Of a DNA stretch of 64,000 bases, positions 41,764 through 50,604 are shown piece by piece; positions within the stretch are counted from its first letter, which is position 1, and each line of letters starts with the position of its first letter. The stretch comes from Tenacibaculum holothuriorum. GTDB taxonomy: Bacteria; Bacteroidota; Bacteroidia; Flavobacteriales; Flavobacteriaceae. The position numbers and the translations under genes are program-made. The notes beneath the pieces were generated by a model. The model ran no database searches and was not told the origin of the DNA. It worked only from the letters and a program-made list of their open reading frames with translations. Where the stretch lies: contig NZ_LAPZ01000001.1 in assembly GCF_002120225.1 (NCBI RefSeq), positions 124,001-188,000 of the forward strand. Direction: 5' to 3'.

Positions 41764-42735
41764 TTAAAAAATACCTTCTTTAATTATATCATGTAAATGA
41801 ACAACACCAACATACTCGTTATTGTCATCAGTTACTAAGATTTGTGAAATACTATTGTTTTCTAATGTATCTAAAGCATCTACAGCCATAGCATTTACAT
41901 TAATTGTTTTCGGATTACTGCTCATAATATCTTGAGCTGTTAAGTTCTCAATCTGTGTAGTTTTACTTAACATTCTACGAATATCACCATCAGTAATAAT
42001 TCCAACTAATTTTTCTTCTGAGTTTAAAACAGCTGTTACACCAAGCCTTTTTTCAGAAATCTCTACAATTACATTAGTTATTTTATCTTCAGCTGAAACT
42101 TTAGGAATTTGATTGTTCTTAATTAAATCTGAAACTCTTAAGTATAAGCGTTTACCTAAAGCACCTCCTGGGTGATATTTTGCAAAATCGCTACTTGTAA
42201 ATCCTCTTAATTCTAATAAAGAAACTGCTAGAGCATCCCCTAGAACTAATTGAGCTGTAGTACTTGTTGTAGGAGCTAAATTGTTTGGGCATGCTTCTTT
42301 TTCAACATAAGAATTCAATAAAAAATCTGCATTTGTTCCTAAAAAAGAATCAGGATTACCAGTAATAGCAATAATTTTATTGTCAGAATTCTTAATTAAA
42401 GGAACTAAAACTTTTATTTCAGGAGTATTACCACTTTTAGAAATACAAATAACAACATCGTTTTTTTGTACAATTCCTAAATCACCATGAATAGCATCGG
42501 CTGCATGCATAAATATAGCAGGAGTTCCTGTAGAATTTAAAGTAGCAACAATTTTATTAGCTATGTTAGCACTTTTTCCAATTCCAGTAACAATTACACG
42601 TCCGTTAGAATTTAATATGTAATTAACAGCATCAGAAAACGAATTGTCTAGTAATTTTACTAAATTAGCAATAGTTTTACTTTCTAAAAGTATAGTTTCT
42701 TTTGCTATATTTAATATATCGTTAGATTGTTTCAA
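41764..42735 (-). CDS. kdsD: arabinose-5-phosphate isomerase (KpsF/GutQ/KdsD)
   Basis: I start at the TTG at 42735 (323 residues), matching usual KdsD length (about 320-328). An ATG at 42858 gives 364 residues, but the extra 41 form a hydrophobic basic stretch absent from the family and overlap the probable recQ promoter. The SIS domain has 'GRVIVTGIGKSANIANKIVATLNSTGTPAIFMHAADAIHGDLG', and two CBS domains follow (about 205-323, 'GVTAVLNSEEKLVGIITDGDIRRML' and 'ISQILVTDDNNEYVGVVHLHDII'). It makes arabinose-5-P for KDO, so feeding LPS inner core synthesis. Confidence 0.88.
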   Translation of the reverse strand: MKQSNDILNIAKETILLESKTIANLVKLLDNSFSDAVNYILNSNGRVIVTGIGKSANIANKIVATLNSTGTPAIFMHAADAIHGDLGIVQKNDVVICISKSGNTPEIKVLVPLIKNSDNKIIAITGNPDSFLGTNADFLLNSYVEKEACPNNLAPTTSTTAQLVLGDALAVSLLELRGFTSSDFAKYHPGGALGKRLYLRVSDLIKNNQIPKVSAEDKITNVIVEISEKRLGVTAVLNSEEKLVGIITDGDIRRMLSKTTQIENLTAQDIMSSNPKTINVNAMAVDALDTLENNSISQILVTDDNNEYVGVVHLHDIIKEGIF

Positions 42736-42818
42736 AACAAAATAATTAGTGTGAATTTTAAAACGTAAAAATAGCAATATTTTAAGTACTAAAACTCGAA
42801 TAAAAAAAGAAACTTTTT

Positions 42819-42827
42819 TAATATTTG
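42819..42827 (+). promoter_or_regulatory. possible -7 box of recQ
   Basis: TAATATTTG contains a one-mismatch TAnnTTTG box about 53 bases before the recQ ATG. It falls inside the disputed 5' extension of kdsD on the other strand. Confidence 0.3.
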
Positions 42828-42879
42828 TATTTAAAGATTTTTGTAAATTAGTTCGCATTTTTAATTTTTAGATTAGAAG

Positions 42880-45075
42880 ATGAATAAAGAGCAGATGGAT
42901 TTGTATGGCTCCTTAAAGAAGATTTTTGGATTTAATCAATTTAAAGGATTACAAGAAGATGTGGTTAATAGTATTTTAAGTAACCAAAACACTTTTGTAA
43001 TTATGCCAACAGGAGGTGGTAAATCGTTATGTTACCAACTTCCTGCATTAATGAAAGAAGGTACTGCTATAGTTGTTTCTCCCCTTATTGCGTTAATGAA
43101 GAACCAAGTAGATGCTATTCGAGGTATTTCAGAAAACCCTGGTATAGCACACGTATTAAATTCTTCATTAAACAAAACAGAAGTAAATCAAGTAAAAACT
43201 GATATACAAAACGGGGTTACTAAACTATTGTACGTAGCTCCAGAATCGTTAATAAAAGAAGAATATGTAGAGTTTTTAAGGCAACAAAAAATATCGTTTG
43301 TAGCTATTGATGAAGCTCACTGTATTTCTGAATGGGGTCATGACTTTAGACCAGAATACAGAAATTTAAGAAACATTATCAAACAAATTGATAATGTACC
43401 TATTATTGGGCTTACAGCTACAGCGACCGAAAAAGTTCAAGAAGATATTCTTAAAACTTTAGGTATGAGTGATGCCAATGTATTTAAAGCATCATTTAAC
43501 AGAGCGAACTTATTTTATGAAGTTCGACCTAAAACTAAAGAAGTAGAAAAAGATATTATTAGGTTTGTTAAGCAACGACCTGGTAAATCTGGAGTTATTT
43601 ACTGTTTAAGTAGAAAAAAAGTAGAAGAAATAGCTCAAGTACTTCAAGTAAACGGAATTAACGCGGTTCCTTATCACGCTGGTTTTGATGCAAAAACTAG
43701 AGCAAGACATCAAGACATGTTTTTGATGGAAGAATGTGATGTGGTAGTAGCAACTATTGCTTTTGGTATGGGAATTGACAAACCCGATGTTCGTTTTGTA
43801 ATTCACCATGATATTCCAAAAAGTTTAGAAAGCTACTATCAAGAAACGGGTAGAGCAGGTCGTGATGGAGGAGAAGGACATTGTTTAACATTCTACTCTT
43901 ATAAAGATATAGAGAAGTTAGAAAAATTTATGGCTAACAAGCCTGTTGCAGAGCAAGAGGTAGGGCATGCTTTGTTACAGGAAGTCGTAGGATATGCTGA
44001 AACTTCAATGAATCGTCGTAAGTATTTATTGCATTACTTCGGTGAGGAATTTGACGATGTAAATGGTCCTGGTGCAGATATGGACGACAACATGCGTAAT
44101 CCTAAAAAGAAGCACGAAGCTCAAGACGAGGTTGTTAAAATCTTATCTGTTATCAAGAAGACTAATGAAATGTATAAGCCAAAAGAGTTGGTGAATACAA
44201 TGATTGGTAAAGAAAATGCCATTTTAAAGTCTCATAAAACTACGGAACAGCCTTTCTTTGGTATAGGAAAAGATAAAGATGAGCATTATTGGATGGCGTT
44301 AATACGTCAGATTTTAGTCGCTGGTTTTATTCGAAAAGAAATAGAGCAATATGGTGTTGTTAAGTTAACAAAAGAAGGAAAAGCGTTTATAGATGCTCCT
44401 ACTTCTTTTATGATGACTGAAAATCATATTTATGAAACAGATGATGATGGAACCATAATTACCAATACCAAATCTGCAGGAGGAGTTGATAATAAATTAG
44501 TTGAAATCTTAAAAGACTTACGTAAAAAAGTTGGTAAACGTTTAAATGTTCCTCCATATGCTGTTTTTCAAGATCCTTCTTTAGATGATATGGCTTTAAA
44601 ATATCCTATAACTATTGATGAATTAGCTAAGGTTCATGGAGTAGGAGAAGGTAAGGCTAAGAAATATGGTAAAGATTTTATCAAATTAATAGCAGATTAT
44701 GTTGAAGAAAACGACATAATAAGACCAGACGATTTAATTGTAAAAAGTACAGGAATCAATTCTGGATTAAAGCTTTACATTATTCAAAACACCGATAGAA
44801 AATTACCATTAGAAGATATTGCTTCTTCTAAAGGGTTAGAAATGGGGGAGTTGATTAAAGAAATGGAAGCTATTGTGTTTTCAGGAACAAAACTGAACAT
44901 AGATTATGCTATTGATGACTTGTTAGATGAAGATCAGCAAGAAGAGATTCATGAGTATTTTATGGAATCTGAAACCGATAAAATTCAAGAAGCATTAGAT
45001 GAATTTGATGGAGATTATGATGATGAAGAATTGCGTTTAATGCGTATTAAATTTACTAGTGACGTAGCTAATTAA
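42880..45075 (+). CDS. recQ: RecQ ATP-dependent DNA helicase
   Basis: 731 residues. Helicase motif I 'MPTGGGKSLCYQLPAL' (about 45-60), motif II 'AIDEAHCISEWGHDFRPEY' with the RecQ aromatic-rich loop, motif III 'LTATAT', and motif VI 'YYQETGRAGRDG'. After that comes the RQC winged helix (about 440-515) and a C-terminal HRDC domain (about 525-610, 'LVEILKDLRKKVGKRLNVPPYAVFQDPSLDDMA'). A further 110-residue acidic tail follows, common in Bacteroidota RecQ. The zinc-binding Cys cluster of E. coli RecQ is not seen. It unwinds forks and recombination intermediates. Confidence 0.95.
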   Translation: MNKEQMDLYGSLKKIFGFNQFKGLQEDVVNSILSNQNTFVIMPTGGGKSLCYQLPALMKEGTAIVVSPLIALMKNQVDAIRGISENPGIAHVLNSSLNKTEVNQVKTDIQNGVTKLLYVAPESLIKEEYVEFLRQQKISFVAIDEAHCISEWGHDFRPEYRNLRNIIKQIDNVPIIGLTATATEKVQEDILKTLGMSDANVFKASFNRANLFYEVRPKTKEVEKDIIRFVKQRPGKSGVIYCLSRKKVEEIAQVLQVNGINAVPYHAGFDAKTRARHQDMFLMEECDVVVATIAFGMGIDKPDVRFVIHHDIPKSLESYYQETGRAGRDGGEGHCLTFYSYKDIEKLEKFMANKPVAEQEVGHALLQEVVGYAETSMNRRKYLLHYFGEEFDDVNGPGADMDDNMRNPKKKHEAQDEVVKILSVIKKTNEMYKPKELVNTMIGKENAILKSHKTTEQPFFGIGKDKDEHYWMALIRQILVAGFIRKEIEQYGVVKLTKEGKAFIDAPTSFMMTENHIYETDDDGTIITNTKSAGGVDNKLVEILKDLRKKVGKRLNVPPYAVFQDPSLDDMALKYPITIDELAKVHGVGEGKAKKYGKDFIKLIADYVEENDIIRPDDLIVKSTGINSGLKLYIIQNTDRKLPLEDIASSKGLEMGELIKEMEAIVFSGTKLNIDYAIDDLLDEDQQEEIHEYFMESETDKIQEALDEFDGDYDDEELRLMRIKFTSDVAN

Positions 45076-45078
45076 AAT

Positions 45079-45672
45079 ATGAATAAAAAAGTTACTGAAT
45101 ATATAAATTCAAAAGAAAAATGGGCGCAAGAATTACAAGTTTTGCGCTCAATTTTGTTAAAACTACCTTTAGAAGAAGCTATAAAATGGAGCGCTCCTGC
45201 GTACTTGTATAAAGGTAAAAACATCTTGGGAATTGCAGCTTTTAAAAACTATTTTGGTTTGTGGTTTCATCAAGGGGTATTTTTAAAAGATGAAGCAAAA
45301 GTTTTAATGAATGCTCAAGAAGGAAAAACTAAAGCTATGCGCCAATGGCGATTTGAAAGTTTAGCAGACCTTAATGAAGAATTGGTAAAACAATATGTTT
45401 TAGAAGCAATTGATAATGAAGAAAAAGGATTATCAATAAAACCTAAAAGAAATACTAAACCAGTAGTTATACCTAAAGAATTGCAAGATGCTCTAGATAA
45501 TAATCAAAAATTAAAAGATCAGTTCGAAGCTTTTTCATTAAGTAAAAAAAGAGAATATGCAGAACATATTGCTAGTGCAAAAAGAGAAGCTACGAAACAG
45601 AATCGTTTGCAAAAAATAATTCCGATGATATTAGACGGAAAAGGCTTGCACGACAAGTACAAAAATTGTTAA
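45079..45672 (+). CDS. YdeI/DUF1801 family protein
   Basis: 197 residues. The N-terminal domain (about 1-115) is DUF1801-like ('LRSILLKLPLEEAIKWSAPAYLYKGKNILGIAAFKNYFGLWFHQG'), and the C-terminal third is the OmdA/YdeI helix bundle ('FEAFSLSKKREYAEHIASAKREATKQNRLQKIIPMILDGKGLHDKY'). In Bacillus YdeI relates to resistance to cationic peptides, but the mechanism is unknown. It begins 3 bases after recQ and is probably co-transcribed. No signal peptide; cytosolic. Confidence 0.92.
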   Translation: MNKKVTEYINSKEKWAQELQVLRSILLKLPLEEAIKWSAPAYLYKGKNILGIAAFKNYFGLWFHQGVFLKDEAKVLMNAQEGKTKAMRQWRFESLADLNEELVKQYVLEAIDNEEKGLSIKPKRNTKPVVIPKELQDALDNNQKLKDQFEAFSLSKKREYAEHIASAKREATKQNRLQKIIPMILDGKGLHDKYKNC

Positions 45673-45719
45673 AGATTTTAAACCTATTACAGATACATGA
45701 TAAAGTAATTATTGATTAA

Positions 45720-45748
45720 GAGATTGCTTCATTTCATTCGCAATGACA
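45720..45748. repeat. half copy of the prmC REP-like element
   Basis: GAGATTGCTTC, then ATTTCATTCGCAATGACA: 28 of these bases match the right arm of the element at 3505-3532 with a single T/C difference. The left arm is missing or degraded (only AAGTAATTATTG upstream). It is in the gap between the YdeI and DUF4258-like genes, where no terminator is otherwise apparent. Confidence 0.8.
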
Positions 45749-45752
45749 AAGT

Positions 45753-46124
45753 TTATTTTATAATTACTTTTTGTATAGTAGAAGTAGAATCGCACCTAAC
45801 AACATATAGGTGAATGTTTTCTAAACTATCTTTTCCTGTAATATAGTATTCTGCACAAGGTTTTAAGCGAGGTTTACTTTTGCTAAAATCAACATCAGCA
45901 TATGTTAAAATAGTTGAGATTGTACCAGTGTCAATTTGTTTAGAAGCCATTACTTCTTTGGCTTCTTTTGAAAATAAACGCTTTTTAATACGAATGGTTT
46001 TTAAAGTACGAGCATCCATTCCGTAGTCAAAAGAAACATCTTTTTGTTTCCAGAAATACATTACAGCCACAGAGCCTAATGCTACACCTATTAAATAATA
46101 ACCAACACGTTTAAGTAATTGCAT
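45753..46124 (-). CDS. DUF4258-like single-pass membrane protein
   Basis: 123 residues. One N-terminal transmembrane helix ('VGYYLIGVALGSVAVMYFW', about 6-24) is followed by a soluble domain with 'DYGMDARTLKTIRIKKRLFSKEAKEVM' and a C-terminal 'PCAEYYITGKDSLENIHLYVVRCDSTSTIQKVII' whose two Cys could pair. This pattern is familiar from small flavobacterial proteins labelled DUF4258. Function is unknown. A -7 box (TATTTTTG, minus strand, 46144-46151) precedes the ATG by 20 bases, so it can be expressed separately from the ald operon. Confidence 0.75.
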   Translation of the reverse strand: MQLLKRVGYYLIGVALGSVAVMYFWKQKDVSFDYGMDARTLKTIRIKKRLFSKEAKEVMASKQIDTGTISTILTYADVDFSKSKPRLKPCAEYYITGKDSLENIHLYVVRCDSTSTIQKVIIK

Positions 46125-46143
46125 GATTTTGATTTTGAGAATG

Positions 46144-46151
46144 CAAAAATA
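46144..46151 (-). promoter_or_regulatory. -7 box of the DUF4258-like gene
   Basis: The minus strand reads TATTTTTG, a TAnnTTTG match, 20 bases before the ATG at 46124. Confidence 0.45.
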
Positions 46152-46161
46152 AGAAGTTATA

Positions 46162-46593
46162 TTATTCTTTTAATAATGATTTTACGTTATTATATAATAT
46201 ACTTTCATTTGTTTTATACGAATTATAACAAAAGAATAAAATTAAAGGTATAATCAAAAGTATATAAATAGACACTGATTTATAATTTAGATAAACAAAA
46301 AAAGAAATAAGTAAATAAAAGAACATTAAGATGTAGAACTCAATATTAATTTTTATTTCAAAATTTAATACTAGTTTTTTATCATCTATATTTTTTACTA
46401 ATCCATTTATTTTTATTGAATTAATATGACCTGGATTTAAGTCAAAAAAGAAATATTTGAATGAATTTCTAGATTTAATTATAAAACTATCTTTAGAAGT
46501 TTTTATCAATGTTAAGTTAGGGTTCTTTTGAATTTTAAGTATAAAGCTATCAAATGTGGAAGTATTAATTGTAAACTTTTCTTTTTTAATCAA
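46162..46593 (-). CDS. hypothetical membrane protein
   Basis: 143 residues with a TTG start at 46593; no in-frame ATG exists upstream before a stop. An N-terminal soluble domain (about 1-82) with 'INTSTFDSFILKIQKNPNLTLIKTSKDSFIIKSRNSFKYFFFDLNPGHINSIKINGLVKN' precedes two transmembrane helices (about 85-103 and 107-126) and a short cytoplasmic tail. I recognise no family. The base composition is even more A/T-rich than in neighbours. It follows the ald gene by 18 bases and is probably its last co-transcribed partner. Lowest-confidence coding call in this operon. Confidence 0.55.
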   Translation of the reverse strand: MIKKEKFTINTSTFDSFILKIQKNPNLTLIKTSKDSFIIKSRNSFKYFFFDLNPGHINSIKINGLVKNIDDKKLVLNFEIKINIEFYILMFFYLLISFFVYLNYKSVSIYILLIIPLILFFCYNSYKTNESILYNNVKSLLKE

Positions 46594-46611
46594 AGTAATA
46601 CGTTTTAAGTG

Positions 46612-47808
46612 CTAAATTATCAATAAGTTAATGTCTCTATAAGGTAAATCAAACCAGTCGGCTACGGTTTTATTAGTTAAAATTCCGTGATAAAAATACA
46701 TTCCGTTTCGTAAACTTTTATCAAATCGAGCAGCATTTTCAAATCCACCTTCTTCAGCAATATCTAATAAATATGGAGTAAATATATTACTTATAGAAAC
46801 TGAAGCGGTACGCGCATATCTTGATGGAATGTTTGGTACACAATAATGTATTACTCCATGTTGTTTAAAAGTAGGCTTGCTATGTGTGGTTACTTTTGAA
46901 GTTTCAAAACATCCACCACGATCAATACTAACATCAACAATTACGGCTCCGTCTTTCATTTGCTCAATCATTCCTTCAGTAACAATTACTGGAGAACGAT
47001 CTTTTCCTCTAATAGCACCAATAGCAACATCACAACGCATAAGTGCTTTTACCAATGTTTTGGGTTGCACTGTTGATGTGTATATAGGAGCAGGAACACA
47101 AGCTTGTAGTTTACGAAGTTTGGTAATAGAGTTATCGAAAACTTTTACTCTTGCGCCTAAACCAATAGCTGTTTTTGCTGCTAATTCTCCAACTGTACCT
47201 GCACCAAGAATAACAACATCTGATGGTGGGACACCACCAATATTTCCCATTAACAAACCATTACCACCACTTGCAGTAGACATTAATTCTGCTGCTATGT
47301 GCATTGAAGCAATACCAGCAACTTCACTAAGGGATTTTAATATTGGATAAAATCCGTGTTCATCTTTAATAAAATCGAAAGCAATAGCTGTAATACGTTT
47401 TTTAGCCAATGCTTGAAAGTATTTTTTATTTTGAGTTTTTAGTTGCAAAGCAGAAATTAAAACTGCTTGCGGATTCATCATTTTAACTTCGTCTAAAGAA
47501 GGAGGTTCTACTTTTAAAACGATGTTACAAGCAAAAGCTTCTTTTACATCGTAAGAAACTTTAGCACCAGCATCAGAGTACTCTTTATCACTGTAATTTG
47601 CACCTTCACCAGCGCCTGTTTCAATAACAACTCTATGTCCGTGAGCTACAAGAGCAGAAACTGCATCGGGTGTTAAGCTAATTCTTTTTTCTTCGAAATG
47701 AGTTTCTTTGGGTAATCCAATAAACAATTCGCCTTTTTGCTTTTTAATTTCAAGCATTTCTGGTTGTGGCATCAATTGTTCTTTGGTAAATGGTGTAATT
47801 GAACTCAT
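46612..47808 (-). CDS. ald: alanine dehydrogenase
   Basis: 398 residues of the alanine dehydrogenase/transhydrogenase family. Visible are the N-terminal 'FIGLPKETHFEEKRISLTPDAVSALVAHGHRVVIETGAG' with substrate-binding Lys/His, the Rossmann glycine loop 'VVILGAGTVGELAAKTAIGLGARVKVFD', 'DRGGCFETSKVTTHSKPTF' and 'HYCVPNIPSRYARTASVSISN'. It reversibly deaminates L-alanine to pyruvate with NAD+. It carries an extra roughly 25-residue N-terminus compared with Gram-positive Ald, which I see in this flavobacterial type. It overlaps tsaE by one base and is part of the porX operon. Confidence 0.92.
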   Translation of the reverse strand: MSSITPFTKEQLMPQPEMLEIKKQKGELFIGLPKETHFEEKRISLTPDAVSALVAHGHRVVIETGAGEGANYSDKEYSDAGAKVSYDVKEAFACNIVLKVEPPSLDEVKMMNPQAVLISALQLKTQNKKYFQALAKKRITAIAFDFIKDEHGFYPILKSLSEVAGIASMHIAAELMSTASGGNGLLMGNIGGVPPSDVVILGAGTVGELAAKTAIGLGARVKVFDNSITKLRKLQACVPAPIYTSTVQPKTLVKALMRCDVAIGAIRGKDRSPVIVTEGMIEQMKDGAVIVDVSIDRGGCFETSKVTTHSKPTFKQHGVIHYCVPNIPSRYARTASVSISNIFTPYLLDIAEEGGFENAARFDKSLRNGMYFYHGILTNKTVADWFDLPYRDINLLII

Positions 47809-48221
47809 TAATTTTGTTTTAGTTGTATGTTACGTTTTCCGTTAGGTAAAACGGTTATTTGAATGTCTATAGCTTCTAAAGGTAGTAAATTTTTAACATT
47901 CTCTGGCCATTCAATTAAGCACCAATTATTACTGTAAAGATAATCTTCAACTCCCATGTCATATGCTTCTTCTTCATCTTCAATTCTATAAAAATCGAAA
48001 TGATACACCGTTTCTCCTTTATTTGATAAATATTCGTTTACCAAAGAAAAAGTAGGAGAGTGGGTAACATCTTCTATTCCCAGTTCTTTACAAACTTCTT
48101 TTATAAGAGTTGTTTTACCAGCTCCCATTTCACCATTAAAAAGCAAAACTTTGTTTGGCACGTTACTAATAAGTTCTTTTGCTACACTTGGTAATTCTTC
48201 TAATGAATAATCTCTGTTCAT
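47808..48221 (-). CDS. tsaE: TsaE, tRNA t6A synthesis ATPase
   Basis: 137 residues. Walker A is 'LFNGEMGAGKTTLIKEVCKELG' (about 28-49), then 'THSPTFSLVNEYLS', the Walker B-like 'VYHFDFYRIEDEEEAYDMGVEDYL' and 'NNWCLIEWPENVKNLLP'. TsaE drives the TsaD-TsaB threonylcarbamoyl transfer to A37 of ANN-decoding tRNAs. Full length. It ends by overlapping the ald start by one base, and follows the DUF1287 gene by 44 bases. tsaD and tsaB are not in this window. Confidence 0.95.
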   Translation of the reverse strand: MNRDYSLEELPSVAKELISNVPNKVLLFNGEMGAGKTTLIKEVCKELGIEDVTHSPTFSLVNEYLSNKGETVYHFDFYRIEDEEEAYDMGVEDYLYSNNWCLIEWPENVKNLLPLEAIDIQITVLPNGKRNIQLKQN

Positions 48222-48265
48222 AAAGGCAAAAATATAAAAGAAGATTTTCTTAAAAAGGATTTCTA

Positions 48266-48841
48266 TTAAATCTTGTACCGATAATGACCAATTATTTTAT
48301 AATTGAACAAACAATCTTCCAAAACTTGACCGCTACCAATATTATGAACGATTTTATAGCGTTTATGATTATTCGATTTTAGATGACTCACAATTCCTAT
48401 ATGAGTTAATCCGTTGCTTAATCTCCAAGCAACAATATCTCCCGGTAAATAGTTTTTGGAGTTTAAGGTAATGGTTTTGTTTGCATTCTTCCTTTTAAAA
48501 AAGGTCATTAAATTAGGAACTCTTCTATGATCTATATTGGTATCGGTTCTTTTTAATCCCCAAATTTTAGGATATTTAGAAAAGTTAGCTTTCATGTCTA
48601 AATGAACTTCTTTTTGTAAATCAATACTAATTTTTCGATAAGCCCTTATGATAACATCTGTACAAACTCCTTTTCCTTTTGGAACATCTCCATTAGGGTA
48701 TTTAATAGAGAAGTAACTCCCGTCATAAACTACATTGTCTTTAGTTAATTCTAATGCAGCTATACTCAATTCATTTTTTTGTGAATAGAGTGATGCAGCT
48801 ACAAATAAGAAAATTAAAAAGACAAGTTTTCTCATCTTCAT
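48266..48841 (-). CDS. DUF1287 NlpC/P60-like secreted protein
   Basis: 191 residues with a signal peptide (cleavage near 'ASLYSQ|KNEL', about 20). The DUF1287 core shows 'VPKGKGVCTDVIIRAYRK' (candidate catalytic Cys), 'NIDHRRVPNLMTFF', 'YLPGDIVAWRLSNGLTHIGIVSH' (candidate His) and 'IVHNIGSGQVLED'. The Cys-His arrangement is that of NlpC/P60 peptidases, so a cell-wall or protein amidase role in the periplasm is plausible. Its ATG overlaps the porX stop by one base. Substrate unproven. Confidence 0.9.
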   Translation of the reverse strand: MKMRKLVFLIFLFVAASLYSQKNELSIAALELTKDNVVYDGSYFSIKYPNGDVPKGKGVCTDVIIRAYRKISIDLQKEVHLDMKANFSKYPKIWGLKRTDTNIDHRRVPNLMTFFKRKNANKTITLNSKNYLPGDIVAWRLSNGLTHIGIVSHLKSNNHKRYKIVHNIGSGQVLEDCLFNYKIIGHYRYKI

Positions 48842-50388
48842 TACTTTGGATTATACACTGCGCAAGGAATAATCATTTCTTCTAATGAAATTCCACCATG
48901 TTGATAGGTGTTTTTATAATACTTTACAAAGTGATTATAGTTGTTTGGGTAGGCAAAAAACAGATCTTCTTTAGCAAAAATAAACGGACTGTTAATAGTG
49001 ATACTTGGTAAGAAAATATCTTTTGGATTTTTGACAGCATACACATCTTTGTCTTCAAAACTAAGACTTCTACCAGTTTTGTAACGTAAATTAGCACTGA
49101 TGTTTTTATCTCCAATAACTTTACTTGGGTGATTACAGTTTATAGTACCATGATCGGTAGTAATGATTAACTTTTGACCTAAAGATTGAGCTTTTTGAAT
49201 AATTTCAAATAGAGGAGAGTTTTTAAACCAACTAACAGTTAACGATCTGTATGCTTTGTCATCGCCCGCTAATTCCTTAATTACTTCCATTTCGGTTTTT
49301 GCATGCGAAAGCATATCGACAAAGTTGTATACAACTACTGTTAAATCGTTTTGTTTTGTACCGTTGTAATTGTCTGCTAATTCTTTACCACTTTTTAGAG
49401 AAGTTATTTTGTAGTATTCGTGTTTAATATTAAGGTTTAGCCTTTTTACTTGCGACTCTAAAAATTCAGCTTCAAAAAGATTTTTACCTCCTTCATCTGT
49501 GTCATTTTTCCAATAATTAGGATACATTTTTTCCATTTCAGAAGGCATTAATCCAGAAAAAATAGCATTTCTAGCATATTGTGTTGCCGTAGGTAAAATA
49601 CTGTAGTAGGAATGTTCTTCTTCTTTTTTGTAATAATTATTGATTAGTGGCTCTAAAACACGATATTGATCATATCTTAAATTATCAATTACAACCCATA
49701 AAACTCCTTGATTGCCTGATAGGTTTGGAACAACATAATCTTTAAATAGTGTGTGAGAAAAAGTAGGTTTGTCATCAGCTGTTAACCAATCTTGATAATT
49801 CTTTTTTACAAACTTAAAAAACTGACTGTTAGCTTCTGTTTTTTGAGATTCTAGTATTTCTAGCATCCCTGTATCGTTAATGTTTTCTAACTCAAGCTCC
49901 CAGTGTACAAGTTTTTTGTACATATCAACCCAATCTTCGTAAGAATTTACCATAGCTAAATCCATGGCAATTTTTCTAAACTCTTGTTGATAGTTAAGTG
50001 TAGTTTTCTCAGAAATTAAACGAGAATGATCTAAATTCTTTTTTAAACTTAATAATATTTGATTAGGGTTTACGGGTTTTATTAAATAGTCGGCAATTTT
50101 AGAACCAATAGCTTCTTCCATAATATACTCTTCTTCACTTTTTGTAATCATAACAACAGGAAGATTTGCATTTTTTTGTTTAATGGCAGAAAGTGTTTCT
50201 AAACCCGTAATACCAGGCATATTTTCATCTAAAAAAACAATATCAAAATTTTGTTCGTCAACTAAATCTATTGCATCAGCACCATTTGTACAAGTAGTGA
50301 CAGTGTAGTTTTTCTTTTCTAAAAATATAATATGTGGTTTTAATAAATCAATTTCATCATCAACCCAAAGGATATCTATGTTTTTCAT
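48841..50388 (-). CDS. porX: PorX, T9SS response regulator with PglZ/alkaline-phosphatase domain
   Basis: 515 residues. The receiver domain (1-120) has the acidic pocket Asp10/Asp11, phospho-acceptor Asp54 in 'IVFLDENMPGITG' and 'DYLIKP' with the conserved Lys. From about 205 to 510 is a PglZ alkaline-phosphatase-like domain ('WVVIDNLRYDQYRV', 'SILPTATQYARNAIFSGLMPSEM', 'LIITTDHGTINCNHP', 'YQHGGISLEEMIIPCAVY'). PorX, with PorY, controls type IX secretion and in P. gingivalis hydrolyses cyclic/oligo nucleotides via zinc sites. No porY is adjacent. It heads the DUF1287-tsaE-ald operon. Confidence 0.94.
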   Translation of the reverse strand: MKNIDILWVDDEIDLLKPHIIFLEKKNYTVTTCTNGADAIDLVDEQNFDIVFLDENMPGITGLETLSAIKQKNANLPVVMITKSEEEYIMEEAIGSKIADYLIKPVNPNQILLSLKKNLDHSRLISEKTTLNYQQEFRKIAMDLAMVNSYEDWVDMYKKLVHWELELENINDTGMLEILESQKTEANSQFFKFVKKNYQDWLTADDKPTFSHTLFKDYVVPNLSGNQGVLWVVIDNLRYDQYRVLEPLINNYYKKEEEHSYYSILPTATQYARNAIFSGLMPSEMEKMYPNYWKNDTDEGGKNLFEAEFLESQVKRLNLNIKHEYYKITSLKSGKELADNYNGTKQNDLTVVVYNFVDMLSHAKTEMEVIKELAGDDKAYRSLTVSWFKNSPLFEIIQKAQSLGQKLIITTDHGTINCNHPSKVIGDKNISANLRYKTGRSLSFEDKDVYAVKNPKDIFLPSITINSPFIFAKEDLFFAYPNNYNHFVKYYKNTYQHGGISLEEMIIPCAVYNPK

Positions 50389-50547
50389 ATGCTAAAATTT
50401 CTTGAACCAATGTGTAACTATTGGTTTTATATATTAAAAGCTTTTACTGGCTTGTTAAAATTACAATGTTCTATGCTAAAAATAACGTTTAAAACTTATT
50501 TTGTTGTAGAGCAAAAGCTAAAAATACGTTAATAAACTATAGAGTTA

Positions 50548-50579
50548 TTTGGTTTTGTAGATAAATTATAATTCTTTTG
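50548..50579 (+). promoter_or_regulatory. promoter of the HD-domain gene
   Basis: TTTG (50548-50551) and TTCTTTTG (50572-50579), a one-mismatch -7 box, are 20 bases apart. The predicted start site (about 50585) favours the TTG at 50605 as translation start. The rest of the 50389-50580 gap shows nothing else I can support. Confidence 0.45.
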
Positions 50580-50604
50580 TTTGAAATTGAAGAATTTATC
50601 TATT

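Noticed and set aside
46877-47350. 157-codon plus-strand frame opposite ald
   Set aside because: Shadow of the alanine dehydrogenase gene in a complementary frame; Ser/Thr/Pro-rich with no domain.
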